Positions 29,701-38,255 of a stretch of 64,000 bases of DNA are shown piece after piece. Both the position numbers and the translations under genes were made by a program. Source of the stretch: Methylogaea oryzae (GTDB taxonomy: Bacteria; Pseudomonadota; Gammaproteobacteria; Methylococcales; Methylococcaceae); assembly GCF_019669985.1 (NCBI RefSeq), contig NZ_AP019782.1:1232501-1296500 (forward strand). Reading direction: 5' to 3'. The notes below the pieces were generated by a model. That model ran no database searches and was not told the DNA's origin. It was given only the letters and a program-made list of their open reading frames with translations. Each line of letters opens with the position of its first letter. Position 1 is the stretch's first letter.

Positions 29701-30408
29701 ATGAGCGATTTAGCGGGCGATACCTTGGTTGCGCCTGAGTCCACCGTTGTTTGGCTGGGAAGCGGGACGGGAATGCAAAATTTGCTGCTGGCCGAGGCCA
29801 TTCAACAGCATACGGGGTATGTCTGCCGGCCTTGCGGAGAGATTGCGCAGGCATGCCACAGCGGTCGTTGCGGAGAGCGTTGCCTGGTGTTGCTGGACAT
29901 GGACGCGCCGCAAATCGACAAGCACGCTTGGTTGGATAGTCTGCAGCAGCTGTGTTCTAAGTATTGCGTCATGTTGTTCAATGCGACGATCGGCGACGGC
30001 AGCGAAGGCTTGGTTTTGCGTTATCCGCAGGTTCGCGGGGTGTTGTTCCAAAACACCAATATGGAACAGCTCGGCCTTTCGATAAACCGGGTGCTGGCGG
30101 GGGACTATTGGCTGCCGCGGGAGTGGCTGATCAGCCATTTCGAAAGGAGCCGTTCCGTGCGGCAGTTGGCGACGAAAGGCGCCGGCGATTCGCCGTTGGA
30201 AAAACAGTTGACGGAGGCGGAGTTGAAGATTTTGCGGTTGTTGGCGATCGGTCGGAAAAATGCCGAAATCGCGGAGGAATTGCATATTTCGGCTAATACG
30301 GTGAAAACCCACCTATATAATTTATTCCGGAAATTGAAAGTGACCAGCCGCGTGCAGGCGGTACTATGGGCTAACGAGCACTTGCCCGAACCTTCCGCCG
30401 AGCCGTGA
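29701..30408 (+). CDS. LuxR-family regulator resembling CsgD/VpsT
   Basis: 235 residues. The N-terminal receiver-like domain has no acceptor-type Asp in the usual DxMP context: the strand reads CLVLLDMDAPQID. It carries LLLAEAIQQHTG, reminiscent of CsgD. Just before the linker is WLPR (137-140), near the VpsT c-di-GMP motif W[FLM][TS]R but with Pro in the third place. The C-terminal LuxR HTH is clear: LTEAELKILRLLAIGRKN and ISANTVKTHLYNLFRKL. It probably controls matrix or motility genes. It lies near a c-di-GMP enzyme operon. Direct c-di-GMP binding is inference. Confidence 0.85.
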   Translation: MSDLAGDTLVAPESTVVWLGSGTGMQNLLLAEAIQQHTGYVCRPCGEIAQACHSGRCGERCLVLLDMDAPQIDKHAWLDSLQQLCSKYCVMLFNATIGDGSEGLVLRYPQVRGVLFQNTNMEQLGLSINRVLAGDYWLPREWLISHFERSRSVRQLATKGAGDSPLEKQLTEAELKILRLLAIGRKNAEIAEELHISANTVKTHLYNLFRKLKVTSRVQAVLWANEHLPEPSAEP

Positions 30409-30424
30409 GAAAGGTGACGGCATA

Positions 30425-30462
30425 AAAAAGGGCCGACGCGCTTAAGCGCGTCGGCCCTTTTT
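30425..30462. terminator. bidirectional Rho-independent terminator
   Basis: A perfect stem, AAAAAGGGCCGACGCGC, loop TTAA, then the complementary arm ending CCTTTTT. It gives a T-run on both strands and sits between the convergent LuxR-type gene and the fructose-bisphosphate aldolase gene. Confidence 0.93.
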
Positions 30463-30475
30463 GACGGAACGCCGC

Positions 30476-31555
30476 TTACAGGGTGTTCAGCGCGTTCAGC
30501 TCTTTGAACGCCTGCTGCAGGCGATCCACCATGCTGACCTGGGCTGCGCGTACCCATACGCGCGGGTCGTAGAACTTCTTGTTGGGCTTGTCGGCGCCTT
30601 CCGGATTGCCGATCTGGCCCTGCAGGTAGCCTTCGTTCTTTTTATAGAACTCGCGGATACCGTTCCAGTAAGCCCACTGGGTGTCGGTGTCGATGTTCAT
30701 TTTGATGACACCGTAGCTGATGGACTCTTGGATTTCTTCCGCGCTGGAGCCGGAGCCGCCGTGGAACACGAAGTTCAGGCTGTTGGCCGGCACGCCGAAC
30801 TTCTCGGAGACGTGCTTCTGCGAGTTGTCCAGGATCTTCGGCGTCAGCTTGACGTTGCCCGGCGAGTACACGCCGTGCACGTTGCCGAAGGACGCGGCGA
30901 TAGTGAAGCGGTGGCTGATCTTGCTCAGCTCCTCATAGGCGTAAGCCACGTCTTCCGGCTGGGTGTACAGGGCGGAGTGATCCATGCCGCTGTTGTCCAC
31001 GCCGTCTTCTTCGCCGCCGGTGCAGCCCAGTTCGATTTCCAGGGTCATGCCCATCTTGGACATGCGCTCCAGGTACTTGGCGCAGGTTTCGATGTTTTCC
31101 TTCAGGCTTTCTTCCGACAGGTCCAGCATGTGGGAGCTGAACAGCGGCTTGCCGGTTTCGGCGAAGTGCTTTTCGCCCAGGTCCAGCATGCCGTCGACCC
31201 AGGGCAGCAGCTTCTTGGCGGCGTGGTCGGTGTGCACGATGACCGGCACGCCGTAGTATTCGGCCATCAGGTGCACGTGGCGTGCGCCGGACACCGCGCC
31301 CAGCACGTTGGGTTGCTGGCCTTCCAGCTTCAGGCCCTTGCCGGCGACAAATTGCGCGCCGCCGTTGGAGAACTGGATCACCACTGCGGACTGTGCCTTC
31401 GCCGCAGCTTCCAGCACGGCGTTGATGGAGTCGGTGCTGATGACGTTAACGGCCGGCAGGGCGAACTTGCCGGCTTTGCAGGCGGCGAATACTTTTTGTA
31501 CGTCTTCGCCGGTGACGACGCCGGGTTTGACGATATCGGAGATTTTCTGAGACAT
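30476..31555 (-). CDS. fba: fructose-bisphosphate aldolase, class IIA
   Basis: 359 residues, the same length as E. coli FbaA. It converts fructose-1,6-bisphosphate to DHAP and glyceraldehyde-3-phosphate in glycolysis/gluconeogenesis (and the RuMP cycle of methylotrophs). The Zn site is marked by VHTDHAAKK, with NVISTDSINAVLEAA and QFSNGGAQF near the N-terminus and the phosphate-binding FHGGSGSS segment. It is divergent from gltX and ends at a shared terminator with the regulator gene. Confidence 0.96.
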   Translation of the reverse strand: MSQKISDIVKPGVVTGEDVQKVFAACKAGKFALPAVNVISTDSINAVLEAAAKAQSAVVIQFSNGGAQFVAGKGLKLEGQQPNVLGAVSGARHVHLMAEYYGVPVIVHTDHAAKKLLPWVDGMLDLGEKHFAETGKPLFSSHMLDLSEESLKENIETCAKYLERMSKMGMTLEIELGCTGGEEDGVDNSGMDHSALYTQPEDVAYAYEELSKISHRFTIAASFGNVHGVYSPGNVKLTPKILDNSQKHVSEKFGVPANSLNFVFHGGSGSSAEEIQESISYGVIKMNIDTDTQWAYWNGIREFYKKNEGYLQGQIGNPEGADKPNKKFYDPRVWVRAAQVSMVDRLQQAFKELNALNTL

Positions 31556-31690
31556 ATCGAATCCTGTATCAGCCTGAATTTAAGGTGGCCCAACATTATA
31601 GCAAAGGAAGCCTGCGCGGTCGCCGCCAAGGCTGCGGCGGGCCGGCTCTGCTAGAATGCCGGCATTTCGTTGTCGCTGCGAGCAGAATCC

Positions 31691-33091
31691 ATGACCCTCA
31701 GGAAAACCCGTTTCGCCCCCAGTCCCACCGGCTTGATCCATATCGGCAATGTGCGCACGGCCTTGCTCAGCAAGCTCTACGGCGAAAGGTTTTTGCTGCG
31801 CATCGAGGATACGGACCAGGAACGCAGCCGCGAGGAGTTCGTGGAAGCGCTGATGGAAGACTTGCGCTGGCTGGGATTGGCCTGGGACGAAGGCCCTCAT
31901 TCGGCGCGGGCGCAACCGGATTATCACCAGTCGCAGCGGGGCGCGATTTACGACGAGTTCTACCTGCGACTGGCGGAAGAGGGCTTGGCCTATCCTTGCT
32001 TCTGCAGCGCGACGGAGCTGGAGGTGGCGCGCAAAGTGCAGTTGGCCGCCGGCCAGCCGCCCCGGTATTCCGGTAAGTGCGGACGTTTGTCGAAGGACGA
32101 GATCGCCGCCCGCCGCGAGCAGGGGTTGGAGCCGACCCTGCGTTTCCGCGTGGCGAAGGACGCCATCGTTGAGTTCGACGACCTGGTGCGCGGCCCGCAG
32201 CACTTCGCCAGCAACGACATCGGCGATTTCATCATCCGCCGCGCCGACGGCTCCGCCGCGTTTTTCTTCTGCAACGCCATCGACGATTCCCTCATGGGCG
32301 TGACCCACGTGCTGCGCGGCGACGACCACCTCAGCAACACGCCGCGCCAGATCATGATCCTGCGCGCCTTGGGGCTGGCCGTGCCCCATTACGGCCACAC
32401 CGCGCTGATCCTGGGCGACGACGGTTCGCCCCTGTCCAAGCGCAACGGCAGCCGCAGCATCCGCGAACTGCGCGAGGAGGGCTATATGCCCCTGGCGGTG
32501 AGCAATATGCTGGCGCGCCTGGGCCACCACTACGACAGCGAGGAACTGCTGGACATCCAAGCCCTCTCCAGCGGATTCCGCGTGGAGCATCTGGGCAAAT
32601 CGCCGGCCCGTTTCGACCCGGTCCACCTCAACCATTGGCAGGAATTGGCGGTGCGCGCCGCCGACGACGAGGCGCTGTGGAACTGGTTGCTCAACGATAC
32701 CCGCCAGCGGGTGCCGGAACTGCGGCAATCGGCCTTCCTGGACATCGTGCGCAGCAACTGCCGCTTCCCCCTGGAAGCCCACCAGTGGGCCACGGCGTTG
32801 TTCAGCGACGCCTTGGAGCGCGGCGCGGAAGTGCACGATATCGCCACGGTTGCGGGCGAGGCGTTTTTCCAAGCGGCTTACGATGCCGCCGCCGCCCATC
32901 CCGACAATTACGAGGCCTTCCTGGAGCAGCTGAAGCAGCAAAGCGGCGCCAAGGGCAAGGGCCTGTTCCAGCCGTTGCGTTCCGCTCTGACCGGCCGGTT
33001 GGACGGGCCGGAACTGCCCAAGATTTACGCCATTATGGAGCCGCACCGTTTGCGCATGCGCTTGGCCGAGTTCGCCCGCGGCGCGCAGTAA
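31691..33091 (+). CDS. gltX: glutamate--tRNA ligase
   Basis: 466 residues, normal length for a discrete bacterial GluRS. It has the class I HIGH motif as LIHIGN and the KMSKS loop as PLSKRNG, with the anticodon-binding helical half after about residue 310. A CFC Cys pair around residue 105 could form part of a zinc site. I start at ATG 31691 (MTLRKTRFAPSPTG), where GluRS normally begins; the frame is open a little further upstream. Divergent from fba. A duplicated GluRS elsewhere in the genome is possible, so exact tRNA specificity is not proven. Confidence 0.93.
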   Translation: MTLRKTRFAPSPTGLIHIGNVRTALLSKLYGERFLLRIEDTDQERSREEFVEALMEDLRWLGLAWDEGPHSARAQPDYHQSQRGAIYDEFYLRLAEEGLAYPCFCSATELEVARKVQLAAGQPPRYSGKCGRLSKDEIAARREQGLEPTLRFRVAKDAIVEFDDLVRGPQHFASNDIGDFIIRRADGSAAFFFCNAIDDSLMGVTHVLRGDDHLSNTPRQIMILRALGLAVPHYGHTALILGDDGSPLSKRNGSRSIRELREEGYMPLAVSNMLARLGHHYDSEELLDIQALSSGFRVEHLGKSPARFDPVHLNHWQELAVRAADDEALWNWLLNDTRQRVPELRQSAFLDIVRSNCRFPLEAHQWATALFSDALERGAEVHDIATVAGEAFFQAAYDAAAAHPDNYEAFLEQLKQQSGAKGKGLFQPLRSALTGRLDGPELPKIYAIMEPHRLRMRLAEFARGAQ

Positions 33092-33128
33092 TCGTCACAG
33101 CAACCCACCCGAGACTGGAGAGTCCGCC

Positions 33129-34481
33129 ATGAAAAACAAGCTCGCGTTACTGTCCTGCGTCGCCGCCTTGGCGGCGCAGCCGTCCGCCGCCGCGCCGGCC
33201 CAGCCCGAGGGGCTGGAGCGAATCCGCCATATCGTGGTTATCGTATTAGAAAACCACAGTTTCGACAGCTTGTACGGTCGCTTCCCCGGCGCCAACGGCC
33301 TCGCCCAAGCCGGGCCGGACACCTCCATGCAAGGCGATCTGGACGGACGGCTTTACGAAACCCTGCCGGAGGTGAAGGGCGACGGCGGCAAGCCCGATCT
33401 CCGCTTCCCCGGCGATCTGCCCAATGAACCGTTCGACATCGGCGCATTCGCGTCGGCCAGCCAGAAGATCCCCAATCTCACCCACCGTTTTTACCTGCAC
33501 CAGGAGCAGATCGACGGCGGGCGCATGGATCACTATGCCGCCTTGTCGGAGGTTGGCGGGCTGGTGATGGGGCATTACGACGCCGGTCTGTCGCCCATGG
33601 GAGCGTTCGCCCGCCAGTACACCGTGGCCGACAATTTTTTCCAGGCGGCTTTCGGCGGCTCGTTTCTTAATCATCAATGGCTGGTTTGCGCCTGTACGCC
33701 GCGCTACGAAGGCGCTCCGGCCGAGCTGAAGACGCAGCTGGACGCCAACGGCAAGGCCGTCAAGGAGCGCGCTCTGACGCCGGACGGTTACGCGGTCAAC
33801 ACCCTGCAGCCGTTCGCCGCGCCTTTCGATGCGAAAGCCGCCGACCCCGCGCTGCGTTTGCCGCCCCAGCTCCAGCCCACCATCGGCGACCGCCTGAGCG
33901 CGAAAAACGTCAGCTGGGCCTGGTACTCCGGCGGGTGGAACGACGCTGTCGCCGGACATCCGGACCCCAGTTTTCAGTTTCATCACCAGCCCTTCGCGTA
34001 CTACAAAAACTACGGGCCGGGCAGCAAGGGGCGGGCGGAGCATTTGAAGGACGCGACGGATTTCCTGCGGGGCGTGGAGCGGGGCAGTCTGCCGGCCGTG
34101 GCGTTCTACAAACCCATCGGCAGCCTCAACGAGCATCCCGGCTACGCCGATTTGCTGTCCGGCGAGAGGCATGTGGCGGACGTCATCGAAAAAATCCAGG
34201 ACAGCCCGTTGTGGGGCAACACCGCCATCATCGTCACCTACGACGAGTACGGCGGGTTTTGGGACCACGTGCCGCCGCCCGAAGGCGACCGCTGGGGGCC
34301 GGGTACGCGGGTGCCGACGCTGATTATTTCTCCTTACGCCAGGCACGGCCACGTGGATCACACGCTCTACGACGCCACGTCCATCCTCAAATTCATCGAA
34401 ACCCGCTTCGGTTTGCAGCCTTTGGGGCCGCGCGACGAAAAAGCCGGCGATTTGTTGAACGCCTTCGATTTTCGGCCGTGA
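33129..34481 (+). CDS. exported phosphoesterase (phospholipase C / acid phosphatase family)
   Basis: 450 residues with an N-terminal signal peptide (KNKLALLSCVAALAAQPSAA) and the family signature IVVIVLENHSFDSLYG, which holds the metal ligand and nucleophile region of the phosphoesterase family (PF04185). Later metal-site segments are YDEYGGFWDHVPPP and SPYARHGHVDHT. Likely periplasmic or secreted, hydrolysing phospholipids or phosphomonoesters. Substrate cannot be told. Preceded by CTGGAG about 9 bases before the ATG. Confidence 0.88.
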   Translation: MKNKLALLSCVAALAAQPSAAAPAQPEGLERIRHIVVIVLENHSFDSLYGRFPGANGLAQAGPDTSMQGDLDGRLYETLPEVKGDGGKPDLRFPGDLPNEPFDIGAFASASQKIPNLTHRFYLHQEQIDGGRMDHYAALSEVGGLVMGHYDAGLSPMGAFARQYTVADNFFQAAFGGSFLNHQWLVCACTPRYEGAPAELKTQLDANGKAVKERALTPDGYAVNTLQPFAAPFDAKAADPALRLPPQLQPTIGDRLSAKNVSWAWYSGGWNDAVAGHPDPSFQFHHQPFAYYKNYGPGSKGRAEHLKDATDFLRGVERGSLPAVAFYKPIGSLNEHPGYADLLSGERHVADVIEKIQDSPLWGNTAIIVTYDEYGGFWDHVPPPEGDRWGPGTRVPTLIISPYARHGHVDHTLYDATSILKFIETRFGLQPLGPRDEKAGDLLNAFDFRP

Positions 34482-34647
34482 CGGGGAACGGGCCGCGGCG
34501 GACGGTGTTCTAGGCCGTCGCGGATTCCTGTAAACCGGCGTGGGGAGGATAGGGGGGCGTGCCGCGTCGTTCTATCATGGGCTTGCGCCTTGGGGGCTGC
34601 GCCCCACGCGCATCCCGCCGATCCCAGCGGCATCGCCAAGGGGGGCT

Positions 34648-35916
34648 TTATACGCCGGCCAGCACCGCGATGAAAGCCAAGCCGGCCAGGGCGGTCAGCG
34701 TCGCGCCGGCGGCCAGGGTGGTGCGGCGGTTGCTCCAGAGGGCCGTGTAAGCGGCTTTCAGCAGGTTGTTGCTGGCGGAGGCGACGACAATGGCTTGGGC
34801 GATGGCCTGGTCCGGCGCGGCGAAGCCGCCTTGCAACAACGACAGCACGAACGGATCGATATCGGCGAAGCCGACGACGAAGGACAGCGCCACCAGGCCG
34901 CCGTGGGCATAGTTTTCGATGGTCCAATGGGTGGCGGCCGCGATCAGCACGAAAGCGCCGGCGAATAGCAGGGCCGAGCCCAGTTCCAACGGGTTGCGCT
35001 GCTTCGCCAACGCCGCGACGGCGGGGCAGTCCGCGCATTCCTGGGCGTTGAGGCGATAGGCTACCAGGCCCGCCAGGGCCGTTAGGGGCAGGAACACGGC
35101 GAGCAGCTTGAGGCAGACCGCCAGGTTGAACACAGCGACCACGGCCAGTAGGCGCAGGTACATGATGGCGGTCGCCAGCACGATGGCGGCGGCGGGCTTG
35201 CTACTGTTGGGGCCGTAACGGCGCGATTGCCGGGCGACCACCACGGTGGTGGCGGTGCTGGAATAAACGCCGCCGATGGCGCCGGTTAGCAACAGGCCGC
35301 GATCCTGCCATAAATAGGTTTGCAGCAGGTAGCCCACGTAAGAAATGCCGCTGATCACCGTGACCGCCAGCCAAGTCTGGTACAGGTTGACCGGGATGAA
35401 GTCGGCGATGGGCTCCGGCGGCACCAGGGGCAGGATGACGCCGGTGAGCACCAGGAACTTGGAGGCGGTGATGATCTCCTCGTTGCTCAGGCGCTCCGTC
35501 AGGCGGCGAATGCGCGGCTTGGCGTTGAGCACGAACAGGATGGTGATGGCGTACAGCACCAGAAACCACTTGGGCAGGGTCTGGGCGATGGGGCCGAGCG
35601 CGTAACAGGACAGCGCCAGCAGGATGCCGATCATGCCGTATTGCTCGTGCTGGATCTTGGCCCGGTAGTAGCTGAGCAGCAGGGCGCCGACTACCAGCAT
35701 GCCGCCCAGGTAGAGCAGGGGCAGGGCTTCCAGCTGGTAGAGCACGAAGCCGAGGATGGCGATGAAAACGCAGGTGCGGGTGGTGCCGAACACGTTTTCC
35801 TTGTGTTCGCCGATGTAGTACTCGCGCAGGCCGATGCCGATCAGGAAGCCGATGGCGGTGGTCGCCAGGAAGTTGATCAGCAGGCCGGGTAGGTTATCGA
35901 CGAGCAGGTTGTGCAT
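34648..35916 (-). CDS. MgtC/SapB plus DUF4010 family membrane protein
   Basis: 422 residues and very hydrophobic, about 11-12 predicted membrane helices. The first third resembles MgtC/SapB (FLIGIGLREYY, then TRTCVFIAILGF). The remainder matches the DUF4010 pattern with RLSNEEIITASKFLVLTGVILPLVP and GGVYSSTATTVVVAR. The fused architecture is common in bacteria; function is unknown, possibly ion homeostasis. It ends about 165 bp from the convergent phosphoesterase; that gap holds only a GC-rich imperfect hairpin. Confidence 0.85.
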   Translation of the reverse strand: MHNLLVDNLPGLLINFLATTAIGFLIGIGLREYYIGEHKENVFGTTRTCVFIAILGFVLYQLEALPLLYLGGMLVVGALLLSYYRAKIQHEQYGMIGILLALSCYALGPIAQTLPKWFLVLYAITILFVLNAKPRIRRLTERLSNEEIITASKFLVLTGVILPLVPPEPIADFIPVNLYQTWLAVTVISGISYVGYLLQTYLWQDRGLLLTGAIGGVYSSTATTVVVARQSRRYGPNSSKPAAAIVLATAIMYLRLLAVVAVFNLAVCLKLLAVFLPLTALAGLVAYRLNAQECADCPAVAALAKQRNPLELGSALLFAGAFVLIAAATHWTIENYAHGGLVALSFVVGFADIDPFVLSLLQGGFAAPDQAIAQAIVVASASNNLLKAAYTALWSNRRTTLAAGATLTALAGLAFIAVLAGV

Positions 35917-35933
35917 GGGCTAAGTCCCGCTGG

Positions 35934-36485
35934 CTACCACATCAAATCGTCCGGCACCTGGTACTGGGCGTAAGGATCGTCGTCCGGCACGGCCGCGTTT
36001 TGCGCCACGGCGTTGTCCACCACCAGAACGGACGGGTCGCGGACGCGAATTTTCTCGGCGATGTCCGCCGGCACCAGTTCGTAGCGTTCGCCTTGCTTGA
36101 CCACCGCCAGCGCGCCGCGAACGATCTGGCCCCGCACTTCGTCGGATACCCGCAGGCTTTTGACTTTGCCGCCGTCGGTGAAATTGTAGGGCGTTTCTCC
36201 GTCGCCGGGCGGGCGGCGATGGGTTTCCACCAGCTGTTTGATCTGGGCGGCGACGGCTTTTTGCGCCGCCGCTTCGTTGCGTTGCTGATTGAGTTGGCGG
36301 TCGCGCTCGGCTTTTTCCGCCTGGGCGCGCTGGGCTTGCTGCCGCGCCTGTTCCTCGGCGGCGGTCAGGGCTTTGTTGCCTTGTTTTTGCTGGGTTTCCT
36401 TGCGTTTTTCCGCGGTGGCTTTCTTGGCCTGCTTGTCGTTGACCAGGCCCGCTTTCAGCAATTGGTCCTGCAATGCGTTGCGCAT
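35934..36485 (-). CDS. DUF2058 family protein
   Basis: 183 residues. The start NALQDQLLKAGLVNDKQAKKA and a highly charged Gln/Lys/Arg coiled-coil region (about 20-85) match DUF2058 (YaiL of E. coli). The C-terminal half has NFTDGGKVKSLRVSDEVRGQIVRG and IAEKIRVRDPS. Probably a nucleic-acid-associated or translation-linked protein; activity not established. Lies 17 bp upstream of the MgtC/DUF4010 gene on the same strand. Confidence 0.88.
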   Translation of the reverse strand: MRNALQDQLLKAGLVNDKQAKKATAEKRKETQQKQGNKALTAAEEQARQQAQRAQAEKAERDRQLNQQRNEAAAQKAVAAQIKQLVETHRRPPGDGETPYNFTDGGKVKSLRVSDEVRGQIVRGALAVVKQGERYELVPADIAEKIRVRDPSVLVVDNAVAQNAAVPDDDPYAQYQVPDDLMW

Positions 36486-36555
36486 GAGCGTAGGTTCCTG
36501 TTGGGATTGGAATCGGCCGAGGCCTTGTTGTTAGGGAGGCGTTTCCCAAAAACCT

Positions 36556-36616
36556 TCGGGGCTAAAGCCCCTCCTACGGGAGCGCCGGGTCGCCGTAGGA
36601 GGGGCTTTAGCCCCGA
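36556..36616. repeat. REP-like long inverted repeat
   Basis: Two perfect 24-base arms, TCGGGGCTAAAGCCCCTCC... (36556-36579) and its complement (36593-36616), separated by 13 bases. Each arm also contains its own small palindrome (GGGGCTAAAGCCCC). It lies between two minus-strand genes. No T-run follows, so it is better read as a dispersed REP element than as a terminator. Confidence 0.8.
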
Positions 36617-36660
36617 TTGGCCGCGCCGGACCCGTGCGGGGCCGGCGCGGGGGCGGGCGA

Positions 36661-37425
36661 TTACGCCGAAGCGGGCGCCTCGGCCGGCACCAGCTTACTG
36701 TAGTAAGGCCATTTTCTGACGTGCAGATGGCGCCGCAGCGGCGATTTGATCACCGACACGCACAGGGCGATGGACAGCAGGCACCAAACGGCGGCGTACT
36801 CGTTGGGGTTGTCGGTGAGGATGTCGGACAGCATGGGTCCGATCAGGTAGTGGAAACCGACGAAACGCCAGGAACCGTACAGCAGCGGCAAATAGAAGCC
36901 GGCCAGGATATAGGCGAAACCGTGCAGGCCCCAGATGAAGCCGAACGGGTTGTCCGGGTAGTCGGACATCAGGCCGTTAAGGGGCAGCTGCCAGGCGATG
37001 TGCCAATCGCCGGAAACGGAGCAGGGCTGGGCGCCGCAGAAGCCTTCCTTGCCGATGATGCAGAAGCTGGCCCAGGGGAAGGGGTACATCTTCACCAGCA
37101 TGGCCAGGGCGGCCACGGCGCAAAGGCTGTACACCACCGTGCTGATTTTCTGCTTCACTTCCTTGGGCACGAAATACATCGCCACCATGTTGATGAAGAA
37201 GGGCTGGAAGGCGATGTGTATGTAGCCGAACAGGGTTAATATCTGGTTCGCCGGCTTGTCGCACTGGTCGATGTAAACGTAGGTGGCCGCTTGCAGCAAC
37301 TCCATGCAGGCGAAATAAGTCAGCGGAATCCACAGCTGTTTGGATTCCCCTTTGTAGGCAACGTAGGCTGCCGTGCTAAACCCGACGGTAGCCAGTACCG
37401 CGGACGCTTCACCGCTCCAACACAT
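36661..37425 (-). CDS. integral membrane protein, possibly DUF5765 family
   Basis: 254 residues with about seven hydrophobic segments and no signal peptide. It begins MCWSGEASAVLATVGFSTAAY. Conserved-looking features are the aromatic/acidic LTYFACMELLQAATYVYIDQC segment, FGYIHIAFQPFFINM, and several cysteines on one face (CIIGKEGFCGAQPC). The start resembles proteins annotated DUF5765. Function unknown. Confidence 0.65.
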   Translation of the reverse strand: MCWSGEASAVLATVGFSTAAYVAYKGESKQLWIPLTYFACMELLQAATYVYIDQCDKPANQILTLFGYIHIAFQPFFINMVAMYFVPKEVKQKISTVVYSLCAVAALAMLVKMYPFPWASFCIIGKEGFCGAQPCSVSGDWHIAWQLPLNGLMSDYPDNPFGFIWGLHGFAYILAGFYLPLLYGSWRFVGFHYLIGPMLSDILTDNPNEYAAVWCLLSIALCVSVIKSPLRRHLHVRKWPYYSKLVPAEAPASA

Positions 37426-37619
37426 GATTCAAGCCTTCCCGGATAAGCCCGGCGAAAAGGGGGCATTGTATAACGAGGCGCGGCGGGATTTCTAAGCAAA
37501 TGCGCCCCGTCCGGCGCGGCCTTGCGTTTGGCGGGAGGCCGCCGGGAGAAAAACGGCGCGGCGGCGGTCCAACCGGCGTACGTTTTTTCATCGACCCTCA
37601 TCTCAGGAGTATTCCCGCC

Positions 37620-38159
37620 ATGACGAAAAGCCCCGACTACGCTGGTTTTCCCTTCCGCCGTTGGTGCGGTTACGGCCTGGCCGCCTTGGTGATCGCCGTA
37701 TTGGCGGGTTGCGGCGAAAGCAACCCCGGCGCCGCCGCCGTGGCGGCCCCGGCCACGTTGTCCGGCAGCGTCATCGGCGACGAGGGTCCGGTCAAGGAGG
37801 CCCAGGTGGAATTGCAGGACAGCCACGGCCAGGTTCTGGGCAAAACGGCGCTGCACGGCGGTTCGCGCTACAGCTTGCCGGCGCCGAAAAGCGGCGCTTA
37901 TCCCGTGGTGATCGTCGCCACCACGGCCGGCGGCGAAACGCTCAAGGCGGTGCTGACCAAGGCCGTCGTGACCGACCAGGACTTGACGCCCATGAGCACC
38001 TTGCTGGTGGAGGCGGCGCAGCAGCTGGGCGGCTTCACCGACGAGAACATCGCCAAGGCGGCGCGCGCCGCCATCGGCCAGCGCCAGGTGCAGGGCGGCA
38101 GCCGCAGTTCGTCGGGGTTCAAGGGCGATCTAACCAAGCAGTACGGCGGTTGGCATTAA
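37620..38159 (+). CDS. lipoprotein with carboxypeptidase-regulatory-like domain
   Basis: 179 residues. An N-terminal membrane segment ends in the lipobox VLAGC (Cys about 31), so it should be lipid-anchored. Residues about 45-105 (LSGSVIGDEGPVKEAQVELQD... GGSRYSLPAPKSGAYPVVIVA) look like a carboxypeptidase-regulatory or transthyretin-like beta-sandwich. The Gly/Ser-rich tail ends DLTKQYGGWH. No enzymatic motif. Start ATG 37620 follows CAGGAG. Role unknown. Confidence 0.75.
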   Translation: MTKSPDYAGFPFRRWCGYGLAALVIAVLAGCGESNPGAAAVAAPATLSGSVIGDEGPVKEAQVELQDSHGQVLGKTALHGGSRYSLPAPKSGAYPVVIVATTAGGETLKAVLTKAVVTDQDLTPMSTLLVEAAQQLGGFTDENIAKAARAAIGQRQVQGGSRSSSGFKGDLTKQYGGWH

Positions 38160-38255
38160 GCCGAAAGCGGGGCCGAATTTTCGGCGTCATGGGCGGCGGG
38201 GGCCGCCTCGATGGTAGGCTATGCGCGCTAATAATAACTGCCAGCGGAGCCGTCC

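Noticed and set aside
31580-33046. 488-residue minus-strand open frame over gltX
   Set aside because: gltX is certain on the plus strand; the antisense frame has no recognisable domain.
33129-34481. Possible non-haemolytic phospholipase C assigned by name
   Set aside because: Only the family-level phosphoesterase signature is visible; substrate class cannot be fixed from sequence.
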